A stretch of DNA of 14,207 nt, taken from contig DCTK01000064.1 in NCBI GenBank assembly GCA_002329575.1, positions 244-14,450 on the forward strand, given 5' to 3'. Source of the stretch: Sutterella sp. UBA1442. Its GTDB lineage: Bacteria > Pseudomonadota > Gammaproteobacteria > Burkholderiales > Burkholderiaceae_F. Below are positions 1-8,338 of this stretch, piece by piece (position 1 is the first letter of the stretch; every line of letters starts with the position of its first letter). The position numbers and the translations under genes are program-made. The notes under the pieces were generated by a model, which worked only from the letters and a program-made list of their open reading frames with translations, searched no databases and was not told the origin of the DNA.

Positions 1-6
1 TCTGGT

Positions 7-930
7 TTAAGCTTTTGATTTAGCTAACAGTAACACGGTCATCACAATACACAATGCGCCGATGCCTTCCACGATCCCGAAGGTTGTTCCAAGTAAGAGA
101 ACGGACAAAATGACGGCCGAAAGAGGTTCCGAGCAGGTCAGCATGGACGCTGTTGAAGGAGCAATGAATTCCATACTCTTTAAGTAACAGCAAAAGGCGG
201 TAATGGTCCCGAAAATGACCACGTGCGAGTAGGAAAGAACAGCCCTCGTCCTCCAAATGGCATCGGTTGTGAAAGGATTATTAAATAAGCAAGCTACAAA
301 TCCCACGATTAACATGGCCCAACCGATAACTGGAATAACGGTCAATCGGCGTACGACGTTGGCCGGTTGGATAGTTCCCATGGCACCGAACATGGCCGAC
401 AAAAGTCCGAATCCAACGCCGGCAATCGAAAAGTCTACGCTGTCAAAATGTCCCTTTGTGACAATCAAGAGAACGCCAATCATGGCAAAAACCAAAGCTG
501 CCAGCTCTAACGGCTTGATGCGTCGATGGTGGCGTATGGCCATATAGGCAATGACAAAAAGCGGGGAGGTCAGTACCAAAATTGTTGCTGTTGCTGCATT
601 GGAATTTGAAATTGAGAGAAAAAAGGTCGACTGTGAGCACACCAAAATCAGACCATAGATAATGATGGACCGAAGGTTTACGCTATCTAAAACTTGGCGA
701 GCGTGTTTTTTGCCGTGGACCGCAAAGTCAATGGCCACTAAAAGCGCCCCTGCGCCAAAAAGTCGGATAGAGGTCAGGTCGAAAACCGTAAATTGGCAAT
801 GCGCCATCAGGTATTGCGCTGCTACCCCCATGGAGCCCCAACAAATACCGGCGATTAACGCAAGAGTGATCCCTTTAAAGGTTTTCGAAAACATGTTGCA
901 CCAGGCAAAAAATTGAGTAGGAGCGCTCAT
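7..930 (-). CDS. EamA/DMT-superfamily transporter, 10 membrane helices
   Basis: This is an inner-membrane drug/metabolite-transporter (DMT) protein. The family exports or exchanges small metabolites such as amino acids and nucleosides, and the substrate cannot be read from the sequence. About 307 residues fold into ten hydrophobic segments, arranged as two five-helix EamA repeats. The first begins with GICWGSMGVAAQYL. Repeat hallmarks are the TSPLFV segment near the end of the first half and the CSEPLSAVILSVLLLG segment at the matching place in the second half. I chose the ATG at 930 because a purine-rich AAAAGAG lies upstream. An in-frame TTG at 957 has no visible Shine-Dalgarno, and an ATG at 894 would also keep all helices. 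The gene ends 6 bases from the window edge and is divergent from parE. Family assignment is strong; function within the family is unknown. Confidence 0.87.
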   Translation of the reverse strand: MSAPTQFFAWCNMFSKTFKGITLALIAGICWGSMGVAAQYLMAHCQFTVFDLTSIRLFGAGALLVAIDFAVHGKKHARQVLDSVNLRSIIIYGLILVCSQSTFFLSISNSNAATATILVLTSPLFVIAYMAIRHHRRIKPLELAALVFAMIGVLLIVTKGHFDSVDFSIAGVGFGLLSAMFGAMGTIQPANVVRRLTVIPVIGWAMLIVGFVACLFNNPFTTDAIWRTRAVLSYSHVVIFGTITAFCCYLKSMEFIAPSTASMLTCSEPLSAVILSVLLLGTTFGIVEGIGALCIVMTVLLLAKSKA

Positions 931-964
931 TGTAGGAGCTCTTTTGACGATACTCAAGAGGCTA

Positions 965-972
965 ACTGTCTA
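965..972 (-). repeat. CAGACAGT-like element, EamA side
   Basis: The plus strand reads ACTGTCTA, which is TAGACAGT on the minus strand. It differs by one base from the exact CAGACAGT copies at 999, 1164 and 8260. It lies 35 bases upstream of the EamA ATG and is inverted relative to the copy at 999-1006, with 26 bases between them. On the plus strand ACTGTCT plus the next bases (A, then ATAT) closely matches the stretch starting at 8260. A role as a protein-binding half-site is an inference. Confidence 0.35.
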
Positions 973-990
973 ATATTGTTGAAACTATAG

Positions 991-1010
991 TGTTTTGCCA
1001 GACAGTACGA
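991..1010 (+). repeat. Direct repeat copy 1: TGTTTTGC + CAGACAGTACGA
   Basis: The 20 bases here are the 8-mer TGTTTTGC joined directly to the 12-mer CAGACAGTACGA. The same two blocks recur in the same order at 1151-1175, separated there by 5 bases. Both copies lie in the divergent region between the EamA gene and parE. A regulatory role is an inference; the repetition itself is read directly. Confidence 0.6.
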
Positions 1011-1150
1011 AGTGCAGTTTGGTTATCAATGGCAGAATCGGCAGTTTTTCGTGCTAATATCCTGCATCTAAGCGAACGTGCTTGATGTCAATTTTGTGTT
1101 GACCTGTGCAAAAATCCACGGACTTTGCCCCGGGTGGTAAAGCCCGAGTT

Positions 1151-1175
1151 TGTTTTGCTCGTTCAGACAGTACGA
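1151..1175 (+). repeat. Direct repeat copy 2: TGTTTTGC + 5 bases + CAGACAGTACGA
   Basis: This is the second copy of the two-block repeat. TGTTTTGC lies at 1151-1158 and CAGACAGTACGA at 1164-1175, with TCGTT inserted between them. The 12-mer ends 45 bases before the preferred parE ATG. A weak promoter could overlap it: TTGCTC at 1154-1159, a 17-base spacer, and TCGTAT at 1177-1182. That promoter reading is poor and I give it little weight. Confidence 0.55.
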
Positions 1176-1220
1176 TTCGTATTTTTTGAGTAGAAAACGT
1201 CATAAATGGGTTTTAAATCA

Positions 1221-3191
1221 ATGGCTACGACCAAACGCTCTGAATACGCTGAGAGCAGTATTAAAGTCCTCAAAGGACTTGAGCCCGTCAAACAACGACC
1301 GGGCATGTATACCCTTACCGATAATCCCCTTCATATCATTCAAGAGGTGATTGATAACTCAAGCGACGAAGTGCTTGCGGGACAAGCCTCTCGTATTGAT
1401 GTGACTTTGCACACTGATGGGTCTGTGACCGTGATTGACGACGGTCGTGGGATTCCCGTGGGCATTCACAAGGAAGAGGGGGTACCGGCAGTGCAATTGG
1501 TGTTTACGCAATTGCATGCGGGCGGCAAATTTGAAAAAGATTCAGGCGGCGCCTATTCATTCGCGGGCGGTCTGCACGGCGTGGGCGTTTCAGTTACCAA
1601 TGCACTGTCAACCCGTGTGGAAGTTACCGTTTGGCGTGAAGGAAAAGAACATCGTATCGCCTTTGCTGACGGGGACGTGGTCGAACCGTTGACGAGCCAA
1701 AAAAGTCCCAAGCCGAAGTCTGCGACGGGAACCTGTGTTCGGGTGTGGCCGGATCCCAAATATTTTGACAGCCCCAGTGTGCCGGCCGAGCAACTATCTC
1801 GCTTGCTTCGTTCCAAGGCCGTTTTAATGCCTGGGTGCGAAGTTGTCTTTAACAATGAAAAGAATCAAACAACGCAAACTTGGAAGTTTGAAGGCGGTCT
1901 TCGTGAGTATTTACTCTCCGAGCTCAACGCCGAGCCTTTAATTACGCCTTTTGAAGGCGAGGGCTTTGCCCGCGATGAGTCGATGGGCTTTGCCGTTGGC
2001 GAAGGTGCCTCTTGGGTTGTGGTTTGGCAGGAAGAGGGCAGTACGGTACGCGAAAGTTACGTTAATTTAATTCCGACTCCGGCTGGCGGTACGCACGAGT
2101 CCGGCCTTCGTGAAGGTCTGTATTTGGCCATGAAAGCTTTTATTGAAGCCCATGGCCTGATGCAAAAGAACGTGAAGCTTTTAACCGAAGACGTGTTTGC
2201 ACGTGCCAGCGCGATTTTGAACGCCAAAGTACTCGATCCGCAATTCCAAGGTCAAACGAAAGAGCGTTTAAATAACCGTGATGCGTTGCGCTTAGTCAGC
2301 AATTTTGTTCGCACCGAGTTTGAGTTCTGGTTAAACAGCCATGTCGAAGAAGGCAAAAAGTTGGCCGAGCTTGTGATCAAACAAGCTCAAGCTAGACAGA
2401 ATTCGGCTAAGAAAGTAACTAAGCGCAAAGGTTCTAGCGTTGCCGTGTTGCCTGGCAAGTTAACCGATTGTGAAAGTGAAGATATTTCGCAAAATGAACT
2501 ATTTCTCGTGGAAGGGGACTCGGCAGGCGGTTCCGCGAAAAAGGGTCGCAATAAAGACTTCCAAGCCATTTTGCCTTTGAGAGGCAAGGTGCTCAATACA
2601 TGGGAAGTCGATCGAGATCGTATTTTTGCGAACAACGAAATTCACGATATTTCAGTGGCCATCGGCGTGGATCCTCACGGTCCCAACGATGAGCCGGATT
2701 TGTCTGAATTGCGCTACGGCAAGATTTGCATCATGGCCGATGCTGACGTGGACGGCTCACACATTCAAGTACTCTTATTGACACTATTTTTCAGACACTT
2801 CCCGGCGCTTATTCGCAAGGGGCACGTGTTTGTGGCCCGTCCTCCGCTCTTTAGAGTTGATGTGCCTAAGACCGGACGCAAACCGGCTCGCACGGTCTAC
2901 TGCTTAGATGACAGAGAGTTGGCCGTGGAGCGCAAAAAGCTTGAAAAAGACAAAGTTAATATGGAAAAGGTCAAAATCTCTCGCTTTAAAGGTTTGGGCG
3001 AGATGAGTGACGTGCAATTGTGGGATACGACTTTAAATCCGGAAACCCGTCGTTTAATGCCGGTCACATTCGGTGATTTAACGCTTCAGGAAAGTAGCGC
3101 CATGTTTGATATGTTGATGGGGCGCTCCGAGGCAGCCACTCGCCGTATGTGGATGGAAAATAACGGCGATCAGGTTGAAGTTGATATCTAA
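1221..3191 (+). CDS. parE: DNA topoisomerase IV subunit B
   Basis: This is the ATPase subunit of topoisomerase IV, which with ParC decatenates daughter chromosomes and relaxes supercoils in an ATP-driven reaction. It has 656 residues, close to the family norm. The GHKL ATPase comes first: the E42/N46 box in [10 protein letters not shown]73 in [10 protein letters not shown], and the [15 protein letters not shown] lid. The transducer with QTKERL follows. The TOPRIM domain has E431 in [13 protein letters not shown] and the metal triad D507/D509/D511 in DADVDGSHI, followed by RFKGLGEM. GyrB is the main alternative, but the immediate parC partner and the compact TOPRIM without the long GyrB insert favour ParE. 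The ATG at 1221 gives an N terminus that begins like betaproteobacterial ParE (residues [20 protein letters not shown] follow shortly). An in-frame ATG at 1206 adds five residues. Neither start has a strong Shine-Dalgarno. Confidence 0.96.
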   Translation: MATTKRSEYAESSIKVLKGLEPVKQRPGMYTLTDNPLHIIQEVIDNSSDEVLAGQASRIDVTLHTDGSVTVIDDGRGIPVGIHKEEGVPAVQLVFTQLHAGGKFEKDSGGAYSFAGGLHGVGVSVTNALSTRVEVTVWREGKEHRIAFADGDVVEPLTSQKSPKPKSATGTCVRVWPDPKYFDSPSVPAEQLSRLLRSKAVLMPGCEVVFNNEKNQTTQTWKFEGGLREYLLSELNAEPLITPFEGEGFARDESMGFAVGEGASWVVVWQEEGSTVRESYVNLIPTPAGGTHESGLREGLYLAMKAFIEAHGLMQKNVKLLTEDVFARASAILNAKVLDPQFQGQTKERLNNRDALRLVSNFVRTEFEFWLNSHVEEGKKLAELVIKQAQARQNSAKKVTKRKGSSVAVLPGKLTDCESEDISQNELFLVEGDSAGGSAKKGRNKDFQAILPLRGKVLNTWEVDRDRIFANNEIHDISVAIGVDPHGPNDEPDLSELRYGKICIMADADVDGSHIQVLLLTLFFRHFPALIRKGHVFVARPPLFRVDVPKTGRKPARTVYCLDDRELAVERKKLEKDKVNMEKVKISRFKGLGEMSDVQLWDTTLNPETRRLMPVTFGDLTLQESSAMFDMLMGRSEAATRRMWMENNGDQVEVDI

Positions 3192-3205
3192 GAAGGGAAT
3201 TCGCG

Positions 3206-5827
3206 ATGACCAATAAACGAGATGATGAGTTGTTCTCCGAAGATCTCTTCGGGATGGATGACGAGATTGAGATTGAAGTAAAGCCCAAAGAGGTAAAGCC
3301 GGCCGAGCCGACAGCTAAAGAAAACGAGACGGCTCCTTTGGATTTTGAGGCAGAAACACCGGTTGAGAGCAAGACTGCTGACGATGCTGACAAGAGTCAA
3401 GAGGCCGACGAGGCTTCTGAAGAAGAGCCTGCTATCCCTCTGCACGCTCGTCCGGTGCTCTCCGGCGACGACGGTGATCAATTGACGCTTGCCCATTTTG
3501 CAAGCCACGCGTACCTTGAATACGCCATGTCGGTGGTTAAAGGTCGTGCATTGCCCGCTATCGGAGACGGTCAAAAGCCCGTGCAACGCCGTATTCTTTA
3601 TGCAATGCACCAAATGGGGCTTGATCGCCAAGAGGCCAAGACGGTTAAAAGCGCTCGTGTGGTCGGGGATGTGCTCGGTAAATTCCATCCGCACGGCGAT
3701 ACGGCTGCCTACGATGCCATGGTTCGTATGGCTCAAGACTTCAATATGCGCTATCCGCTCATTCACGGTCAAGGCAACTTCGGTAGCCGAGACGGTGACG
3801 GGGCGGCGGCTATGCGTTACACCGAAGCTCGACTGACAAAGATTTCTCGCTTGTTGCTTGAAGAAATCGATGAGGGCACGGTGGACTTCATGCCCAATTA
3901 CGATGGTGCTTTTGAAGAGCCGCAAATGTTGCCTGCGCGATTGCCGTTCGTTTTACTAAACGGCTCTAGTGGTATTGCCGTGGGGATGGCAACTGAGATT
4001 CCGCCTCACAACATCCGAGAAGTGGTTGCAGCTTGCTTGATGATTTTGGACAATCCGCAAGTCACCGATGAAGAGATCTTGACTGCGTTGCCTGCGCCGG
4101 ACTTCCCCATGGGTGGTCAAATTATCAGTAAGGCTTCCGATATTCGCGACGCTTATACGAGTGGCCGTGGCTCGATTAAGGTGCGTGCTCGCTACACGTT
4201 TGAAGAAATGCAACGTGGGCACTGGCGTTTGATTGTGACGGAGTTGCCGCCAAATGCCTCAGCGCAGCGCGTCTTAAACGAAGTCGGAGAGATTACCAAT
4301 CCAAAGGTTCGACCGGGTAAAAAGGCCTTGACAGCTGAGCAACAACAAGCCAAGGCTGCCATGTTGGCCCTTTTGGATACGGTTCGAGACGAAAGTGACA
4401 AGGAAACACCCACGCGTCTTGTTTTTGAACCCAAGACGAAAAACGTTGATCGCAATGAGTTTGTCAATGCATTGCTTGCCCAAACGAGCTTGGAAGGAAA
4501 TGTCTCGATTAACCTCGTGATGGTGGGCTCTGACGGTAAACCTCGACAAAAGTCTTTGCCGGAGATTCTTCGCGAATGGGTTGCTTTCCGAATGATCACG
4601 GTGCGCCGTCGTACGCAATTTAGATTGCAAAAGACCAACGAGCGCATTCATATTCTTGAAGGCCGTCATCTTGTTTACTTGAACTTAGATGAAGTGATTG
4701 CGATTATCCGTGATGCGAATGATCCGAAAGAAGCTCTCTTGGCACGCTTCCCGCTCTCAGAAGTGCAAGTTGAAGACATCTTGGAAATCCGCTTGCGTCA
4801 ATTGGCCCGTATGGTTGGTATCAAGATTGAAGCGGAGTTGGCTGAGCTTAATAAGACGAAGAATTCGCTTGAACGTTTGCTGAATTCCGACAAGCTCTTA
4901 AGCAACTTAATTGCGAAAGAAATTGCTGCCGATGTTGCAGAGTTTGGTGACGATCGACGCACGTTGATTGAAGAAGCCAACCGAGCTGAAATGACGGCTA
5001 CCGTGCTTGACGAACCGGTTACGGTTGTGATCAGCCAAAAGGGCTTTGTTCGTTCGAGAACCGGTCACGGTCATGACGCCACGATCATGAACTATAAGAT
5101 GGGCGATGCACTCTTCCAAGCTTTTGAATGCCGCACAACGGATCAAATGGTTGCTGTGAGCAACACAGGCCGAGTCTATACGATTGATGTGGCCGACTTG
5201 CCCAGCGCCCGAGGCGATGGTTTACCGATCAATAGCTTCATCGATTTGGAAAAGGGCACGCATTTAATCGGTTATTGCGTTGCCAAACCCGAAGCGAAGA
5301 TTGTGATGGCCACTAGCGACGGTATGGGCTTTGTCTGTCACTTTAAGGATCTGTTGGCTCGAGTTCGTGCCGGTAAGAACTTCTTGCGCTTATCGAGCGA
5401 TACGGCCAAGGTGCTTGTGCCCGAGGTGGTCGAAGACAATCAAACGATGCTTGCCTGCTTGTCTGAACAGGGACGACTGTTGATTTACGGTCTAGATGAA
5501 GTTCGCACATTGCCTGGTGGCGGTAAGGGTGTGTGCCTGATGGACTTGAACTTGGGTGAAGCACTCTTAGTGGCTAAGCCGATTGATGCAACCGGTGTGC
5601 TTGTGCAAGGTATCGGTCGTGGCGCTAAAGAGCGCGAGCAGGTCGTGAAAAAAGCTTTGCTTGAATACCACACGGGTCACCGTGCTCGCAAAGGTAAGCA
5701 GCTTGATATCCGCTGGAAAGCCTTGTCGTTGCAACCCTTGCAACCGAAAGAAGACGATCAAGCGGACGATGCAGAAGGCTCGGCTCCTGACGACGCCGAA
5801 CCCGGCGATACGTTATCGCTGCTTTAG
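3206..5827 (+). CDS. parC: DNA topoisomerase IV subunit A, with acidic N-terminal extension
   Basis: This is the DNA-breaking and rejoining subunit of topoisomerase IV. It starts 14 bases after the parE stop with an AAGGGA Shine-Dalgarno, so the two are co-transcribed. It is 873 residues, longer than E. coli ParC (about 750). Residues 1 to about 90 are an extra Glu/Asp-rich, low-complexity segment. The breakage-reunion domain then begins near [18 protein letters not shown], has the helix [15 protein letters not shown], and carries the catalytic Tyr205 in [10 protein letters not shown]. An insert around [19 protein letters not shown] is absent from E. coli but typical of Burkholderiales ParC. 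The C-terminal beta-pinwheel-like half ends in an acidic tail. The quinolone-pocket positions are Thr166 and Asp170 (Ser80 and Glu84 in E. coli). These are conservative swaps that keep the hydroxyl and the acid, so resistance is not implied. Confidence 0.96.
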   Translation: MTNKRDDELFSEDLFGMDDEIEIEVKPKEVKPAEPTAKENETAPLDFEAETPVESKTADDADKSQEADEASEEEPAIPLHARPVLSGDDGDQLTLAHFASHAYLEYAMSVVKGRALPAIGDGQKPVQRRILYAMHQMGLDRQEAKTVKSARVVGDVLGKFHPHGDTAAYDAMVRMAQDFNMRYPLIHGQGNFGSRDGDGAAAMRYTEARLTKISRLLLEEIDEGTVDFMPNYDGAFEEPQMLPARLPFVLLNGSSGIAVGMATEIPPHNIREVVAACLMILDNPQVTDEEILTALPAPDFPMGGQIISKASDIRDAYTSGRGSIKVRARYTFEEMQRGHWRLIVTELPPNASAQRVLNEVGEITNPKVRPGKKALTAEQQQAKAAMLALLDTVRDESDKETPTRLVFEPKTKNVDRNEFVNALLAQTSLEGNVSINLVMVGSDGKPRQKSLPEILREWVAFRMITVRRRTQFRLQKTNERIHILEGRHLVYLNLDEVIAIIRDANDPKEALLARFPLSEVQVEDILEIRLRQLARMVGIKIEAELAELNKTKNSLERLLNSDKLLSNLIAKEIAADVAEFGDDRRTLIEEANRAEMTATVLDEPVTVVISQKGFVRSRTGHGHDATIMNYKMGDALFQAFECRTTDQMVAVSNTGRVYTIDVADLPSARGDGLPINSFIDLEKGTHLIGYCVAKPEAKIVMATSDGMGFVCHFKDLLARVRAGKNFLRLSSDTAKVLVPEVVEDNQTMLACLSEQGRLLIYGLDEVRTLPGGGKGVCLMDLNLGEALLVAKPIDATGVLVQGIGRGAKEREQVVKKALLEYHTGHRARKGKQLDIRWKALSLQPLQPKEDDQADDAEGSAPDDAEPGDTLSLL

Positions 5828-5848
5828 AATCTGCTTCTGACTAAAGAT

Positions 5849-5878
5849 ACAAAGGGCGCCTGAAAAAGCGCCCTTTGT
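5849..5878. terminator. Shared hairpin terminator between parC and the autotransporter gene
   Basis: A perfect 11-bp stem, ACAAAGGGCGC (5849-5859) with GCGCCCTTTGT (5868-5878), encloses an 8-base loop. It lies between the convergent ends of parC and the minus-strand autotransporter gene. The T-rich tail is short on both sides, so termination may be only partly intrinsic. Confidence 0.75.
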
Positions 5879-5895
5879 GTTAGATAGCTCAAGAG

Positions 5896-8190
5896 TTAGA
5901 AGAAGTATTGCGCTTGAGCGCCAATTTCATACTGAGGCTTCACGACTTCGGAAATACCCACAGAGCCACGAAGTTTCAGATGAAAATTCGTACTGTAGCG
6001 CCAGTCGGCTTGTGCTCCAATTAAGCCCCACGATTCCTGCAAGTCTTCGGTTTCAAAGTTCTCTGCTTGGCCATGATCAAAGCCTCTGAACTGAGCGGAT
6101 TTACCAAATCGGTGAATCCAACTAGCATTAGCGGCAAGCGTTAAAGTCTGAGAGCTCCAGCTTGTATGAACCCCAAGGGCTGCAAGTGATTGATGAATTT
6201 TTTCAGCTTCAAAAGCAATGCCCGATTCATTATTGGTGTCGTAGCTATCTAACCAATAGGTGTAGCCCGCCACATAGGGCTCAACGGAAAAATTGCCCCA
6301 AGTTTTTTGTCCTAAGCCGACATAAAGTCCTAGGCCGTAGCTACTGGTATCAACATCGTAGTCGAGATTGGCTGTCAAACCATTGAGCATGGCAGGTGTT
6401 TCAAAACTTGAGGAGCCGAATGTGTAATGCGCTTGCATAATAGTGCGGTAGCCGTCTTCAGTGATGCCGCCTGCGTAAAGCGCCGCAGAGACACTTTCGG
6501 CATCCGCTGAAGCTTGTGTTTCTTGAAAATCGTTTTTCGCTACTGACACCCAACCGCCGTAAAAAGCCTCATTGAGCCACTTTGTTTCAAAGTTGCGGTC
6601 GTAGCCGATCGTGAGTGCTTGTGTATTAAATTCGCTTTCTCGGGAGCGGTGAGAGAGACTGAGTTGCGTTTCGCGATGAGAGACATCAACCCAAAGGCCC
6701 CGTTCGGGCTCATTGACAATTCTGTCGGTCAGTATCGAGAAGTTATTAAAACCGACTTGTTCATGACGAATTTGCTCAAAGGAGGCATAGTCGAGCATGT
6801 TTTTGACAAGCGTTGATGGCCCCAATCGCGTGGTTTCAATGGCCGTAATGTAAAGACCTTGGATACCGGTTACGTCAGCGTCTCCCAAACCGATTTGTGC
6901 CGTTGTTTCGAATTCGCCTAATGCATTTTCATAGCGGTGAGGTTCAGCAAGTGCATGAATGCCTGCAAAGGTTCCTTCATCGGTGCCGATGAGGCCGACT
7001 GCAATGCCCTCAACGTCTCTCTTCTCAGTTCGTAAATCGGTAATCTGTACGTTGATTTGAACATTGTCATCGCCTTTGGCTGAAGCATCGCCAACCTTTA
7101 ATTTAAATTGATCGGCCTTAGGGGTATTGATGTCATCGTCAGTTAAAGAAACTCGCAAGATGGCACCGTGCTCGATTTCAACGGAATTGCCACGATTTTC
7201 GCTGTTTAAAGAGACGGGGCTTTCTGCAGAGACTTCCACAATTCCGCCTTTGCCCCAGATCAATTGTCCGAGTTGTTGTTTACCCCGTGTTTGCCATTGA
7301 GCGCCATTGCGCAGTTCAAGAGTGGAGGCGGAGATTTTTTCAGCATCATTGTCATAAATTCGGCCGACAAACATGTCTTGGTCATCATTTAATGTCAAAC
7401 AAAGCTCAGATTCTCCAAAAATTGCAATGTCACCGACAATGAGCGTTTGTCCTGCACTGTGGTACTGGAAGTTAGAGTCTTCCAACATTAGTGCAAGCGT
7501 TTGGTCCATTTCCCCTACATTTTCAGGTCGTTGAGGAATATTTTGACTGGCGACTAATTGCAAACGACCGTTGTATTGAACGTGAGAACCGAACAAAGAC
7601 ATCGCTTGCACTTGCCCCTCGTCGATGTCTGTATCTAAGTACGCAGTAATCGAAATAAGGTTGGGCAACGTTTCATCGTTCAGAGTACTGTCGGTGATTT
7701 GCAGACCATAGACTTCTGCGGAATTGGGGTGCGAGAAATAACGGCTGGAAATGTCAATGACGAGGGATTCATTTTTTGAACCGAGATTAGCGATGTTTGT
7801 CAATGAAAATATCGAAACGAGATTAATGTTGTCGGTATGAGTATTAATCGAGACATTCCCGTCAAAATCGAACCGTTTTTTCTCAGAATCGTTAGTGAGT
7901 TCAATGAGTGAAAATGAACTGTAATTTTCTAGCGAAGTGGTTTTATTGAAGCGAACGTTGGTGAAAGTGTCGGTTTGACTGGGGCCGTGGACTTTTACCG
8001 TTGTTGGGGCGGCCGTACGAAGGATGAGATCTTGGTCTGAAACTTCATTCAATATAACGTCTTCTTCAAATCCGTTGATCGTTTCATCGTGTTGTTCGGC
8101 AAAGGTAATTTGATGGGAAGAAGAGGCAACTGCTACAGAATTTAAAAGCAATAGCGTGCTAAGGGCTAGAAGGTGGTTTTTGGAAGCCAC
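5896..8190 (-). CDS. Autotransporter (type Va) outer-membrane protein
   Basis: This is a surface protein secreted through its own beta-barrel. With a GTG start at 8190 it has 764 residues. A signal peptide comes first (ASKN, then a leucine-rich core, then AVASSS). A passenger of about 450 residues, rich in short beta strands and Asn/Asp/Thr, follows. A short helical linker around TLVKNMLDYASFEQIRHEQ leads into a C-terminal barrel of about 265 residues that starts near GLWVDVSHRETQ and ends AQAQYFF. The terminal Phe is the usual signal for the BAM assembly machinery. I see no serine-protease GDSG motif and no RGD, so the passenger activity (adhesion or other) is unknown. Start choice: an in-frame TTG at 8205 gives five more residues but has no Shine-Dalgarno, whereas AAAGGA lies 6 bases before the GTG and overlaps those five codons. 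Confidence 0.88.
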   Translation of the reverse strand: MASKNHLLALSTLLLLNSVAVASSSHQITFAEQHDETINGFEEDVILNEVSDQDLILRTAAPTTVKVHGPSQTDTFTNVRFNKTTSLENYSSFSLIELTNDSEKKRFDFDGNVSINTHTDNINLVSIFSLTNIANLGSKNESLVIDISSRYFSHPNSAEVYGLQITDSTLNDETLPNLISITAYLDTDIDEGQVQAMSLFGSHVQYNGRLQLVASQNIPQRPENVGEMDQTLALMLEDSNFQYHSAGQTLIVGDIAIFGESELCLTLNDDQDMFVGRIYDNDAEKISASTLELRNGAQWQTRGKQQLGQLIWGKGGIVEVSAESPVSLNSENRGNSVEIEHGAILRVSLTDDDINTPKADQFKLKVGDASAKGDDNVQINVQITDLRTEKRDVEGIAVGLIGTDEGTFAGIHALAEPHRYENALGEFETTAQIGLGDADVTGIQGLYITAIETTRLGPSTLVKNMLDYASFEQIRHEQVGFNNFSILTDRIVNEPERGLWVDVSHRETQLSLSHRSRESEFNTQALTIGYDRNFETKWLNEAFYGGWVSVAKNDFQETQASADAESVSAALYAGGITEDGYRTIMQAHYTFGSSSFETPAMLNGLTANLDYDVDTSSYGLGLYVGLGQKTWGNFSVEPYVAGYTYWLDSYDTNNESGIAFEAEKIHQSLAALGVHTSWSSQTLTLAANASWIHRFGKSAQFRGFDHGQAENFETEDLQESWGLIGAQADWRYSTNFHLKLRGSVGISEVVKPQYEIGAQAQYFF

Positions 8191-8196
8191 TTTTGG

Positions 8197-8202
8197 TCCT
8201 TT
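8197..8202 (-). promoter_or_regulatory. Ribosome binding site that fixes the autotransporter start
   Basis: The minus strand reads AAAGGA, then CCAAAA, then GTG at 8190. The 6-base spacing is good, and the site falls inside the coding extension that the TTG at 8205 would imply. This argues for GTG initiation. Confidence 0.65.
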
Positions 8203-8219
8203 CAAATTTTTAGGGAGTC

Positions 8220-8247
8220 GTTATAAAGAGTTGCCAATTCTAAGCAA
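8220..8247 (-). promoter_or_regulatory. Predicted promoter of the autotransporter gene
   Basis: On the minus strand TTGCTT (8247-8242), a 16-base spacer and TATAAC (8225-8220) resemble a sigma-70 promoter. The implied transcript start is near 8213, giving a leader of about 23 bases to the GTG. The CAGACAGT element at 8260-8267 would lie just upstream of the -35 box, a usual place for an activator. This is a visual match only. Confidence 0.4.
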
Positions 8248-8259
8248 AATCGGCTACAC

Positions 8260-8267
8260 ACTGTCTG
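8260..8267 (-). repeat. CAGACAGT element, autotransporter side
   Basis: The plus strand reads ACTGTCTG, an exact reverse complement of the CAGACAGT found at 999 and 1164 upstream of parE and the EamA gene. With the following ATAT it matches the stretch starting at 965 except for one base (ACTGTCTGATAT against ACTGTCTAATAT). It lies in the divergent region between the autotransporter gene and the methyltransferase-fold gene. Confidence 0.4.
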
Positions 8268-8278
8268 ATATATGTCAA

Positions 8279-8307
8279 TCGAACGAAAGGCCGATTATGG
8301 CTAAAAT
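8279..8307 (+). promoter_or_regulatory. Predicted promoter of the spermidine-synthase-like gene
   Basis: TCGAAC (8279-8284), a 17-base spacer and TAAAAT (8302-8307) form a plausible sigma-70 promoter. The implied transcript start is near 8314, about 25 bases before the ATG at 8339. The -35 box is weak. It is back to back with the predicted autotransporter promoter. Confidence 0.4.
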
Positions 8308-8338
8308 AGGGACATTAAGAGAAGAATGAGTTTTTCCA

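Noticed and set aside
984..991. Palindrome ACTATAGT, giving a TATAGT -10-like box for the EamA gene on the minus strand
   Set aside because: No acceptable -35 box is found 16-18 bases upstream, so I do not list it as a promoter.
3701..3715. Thr166 and Asp170 at the ParC quinolone-pocket positions
   Set aside because: Thr keeps the hydroxyl and Asp keeps the acid needed for the water-metal bridge, and such residues are natural variants, so a resistance call is not supported.
3188..3925. Long minus-strand open frame of 245 codons opposite the start of parC
   Set aside because: It lies wholly over the conserved ParC coding region, has no recognisable motif, and is explained by the codon pattern of the real gene on the other strand.
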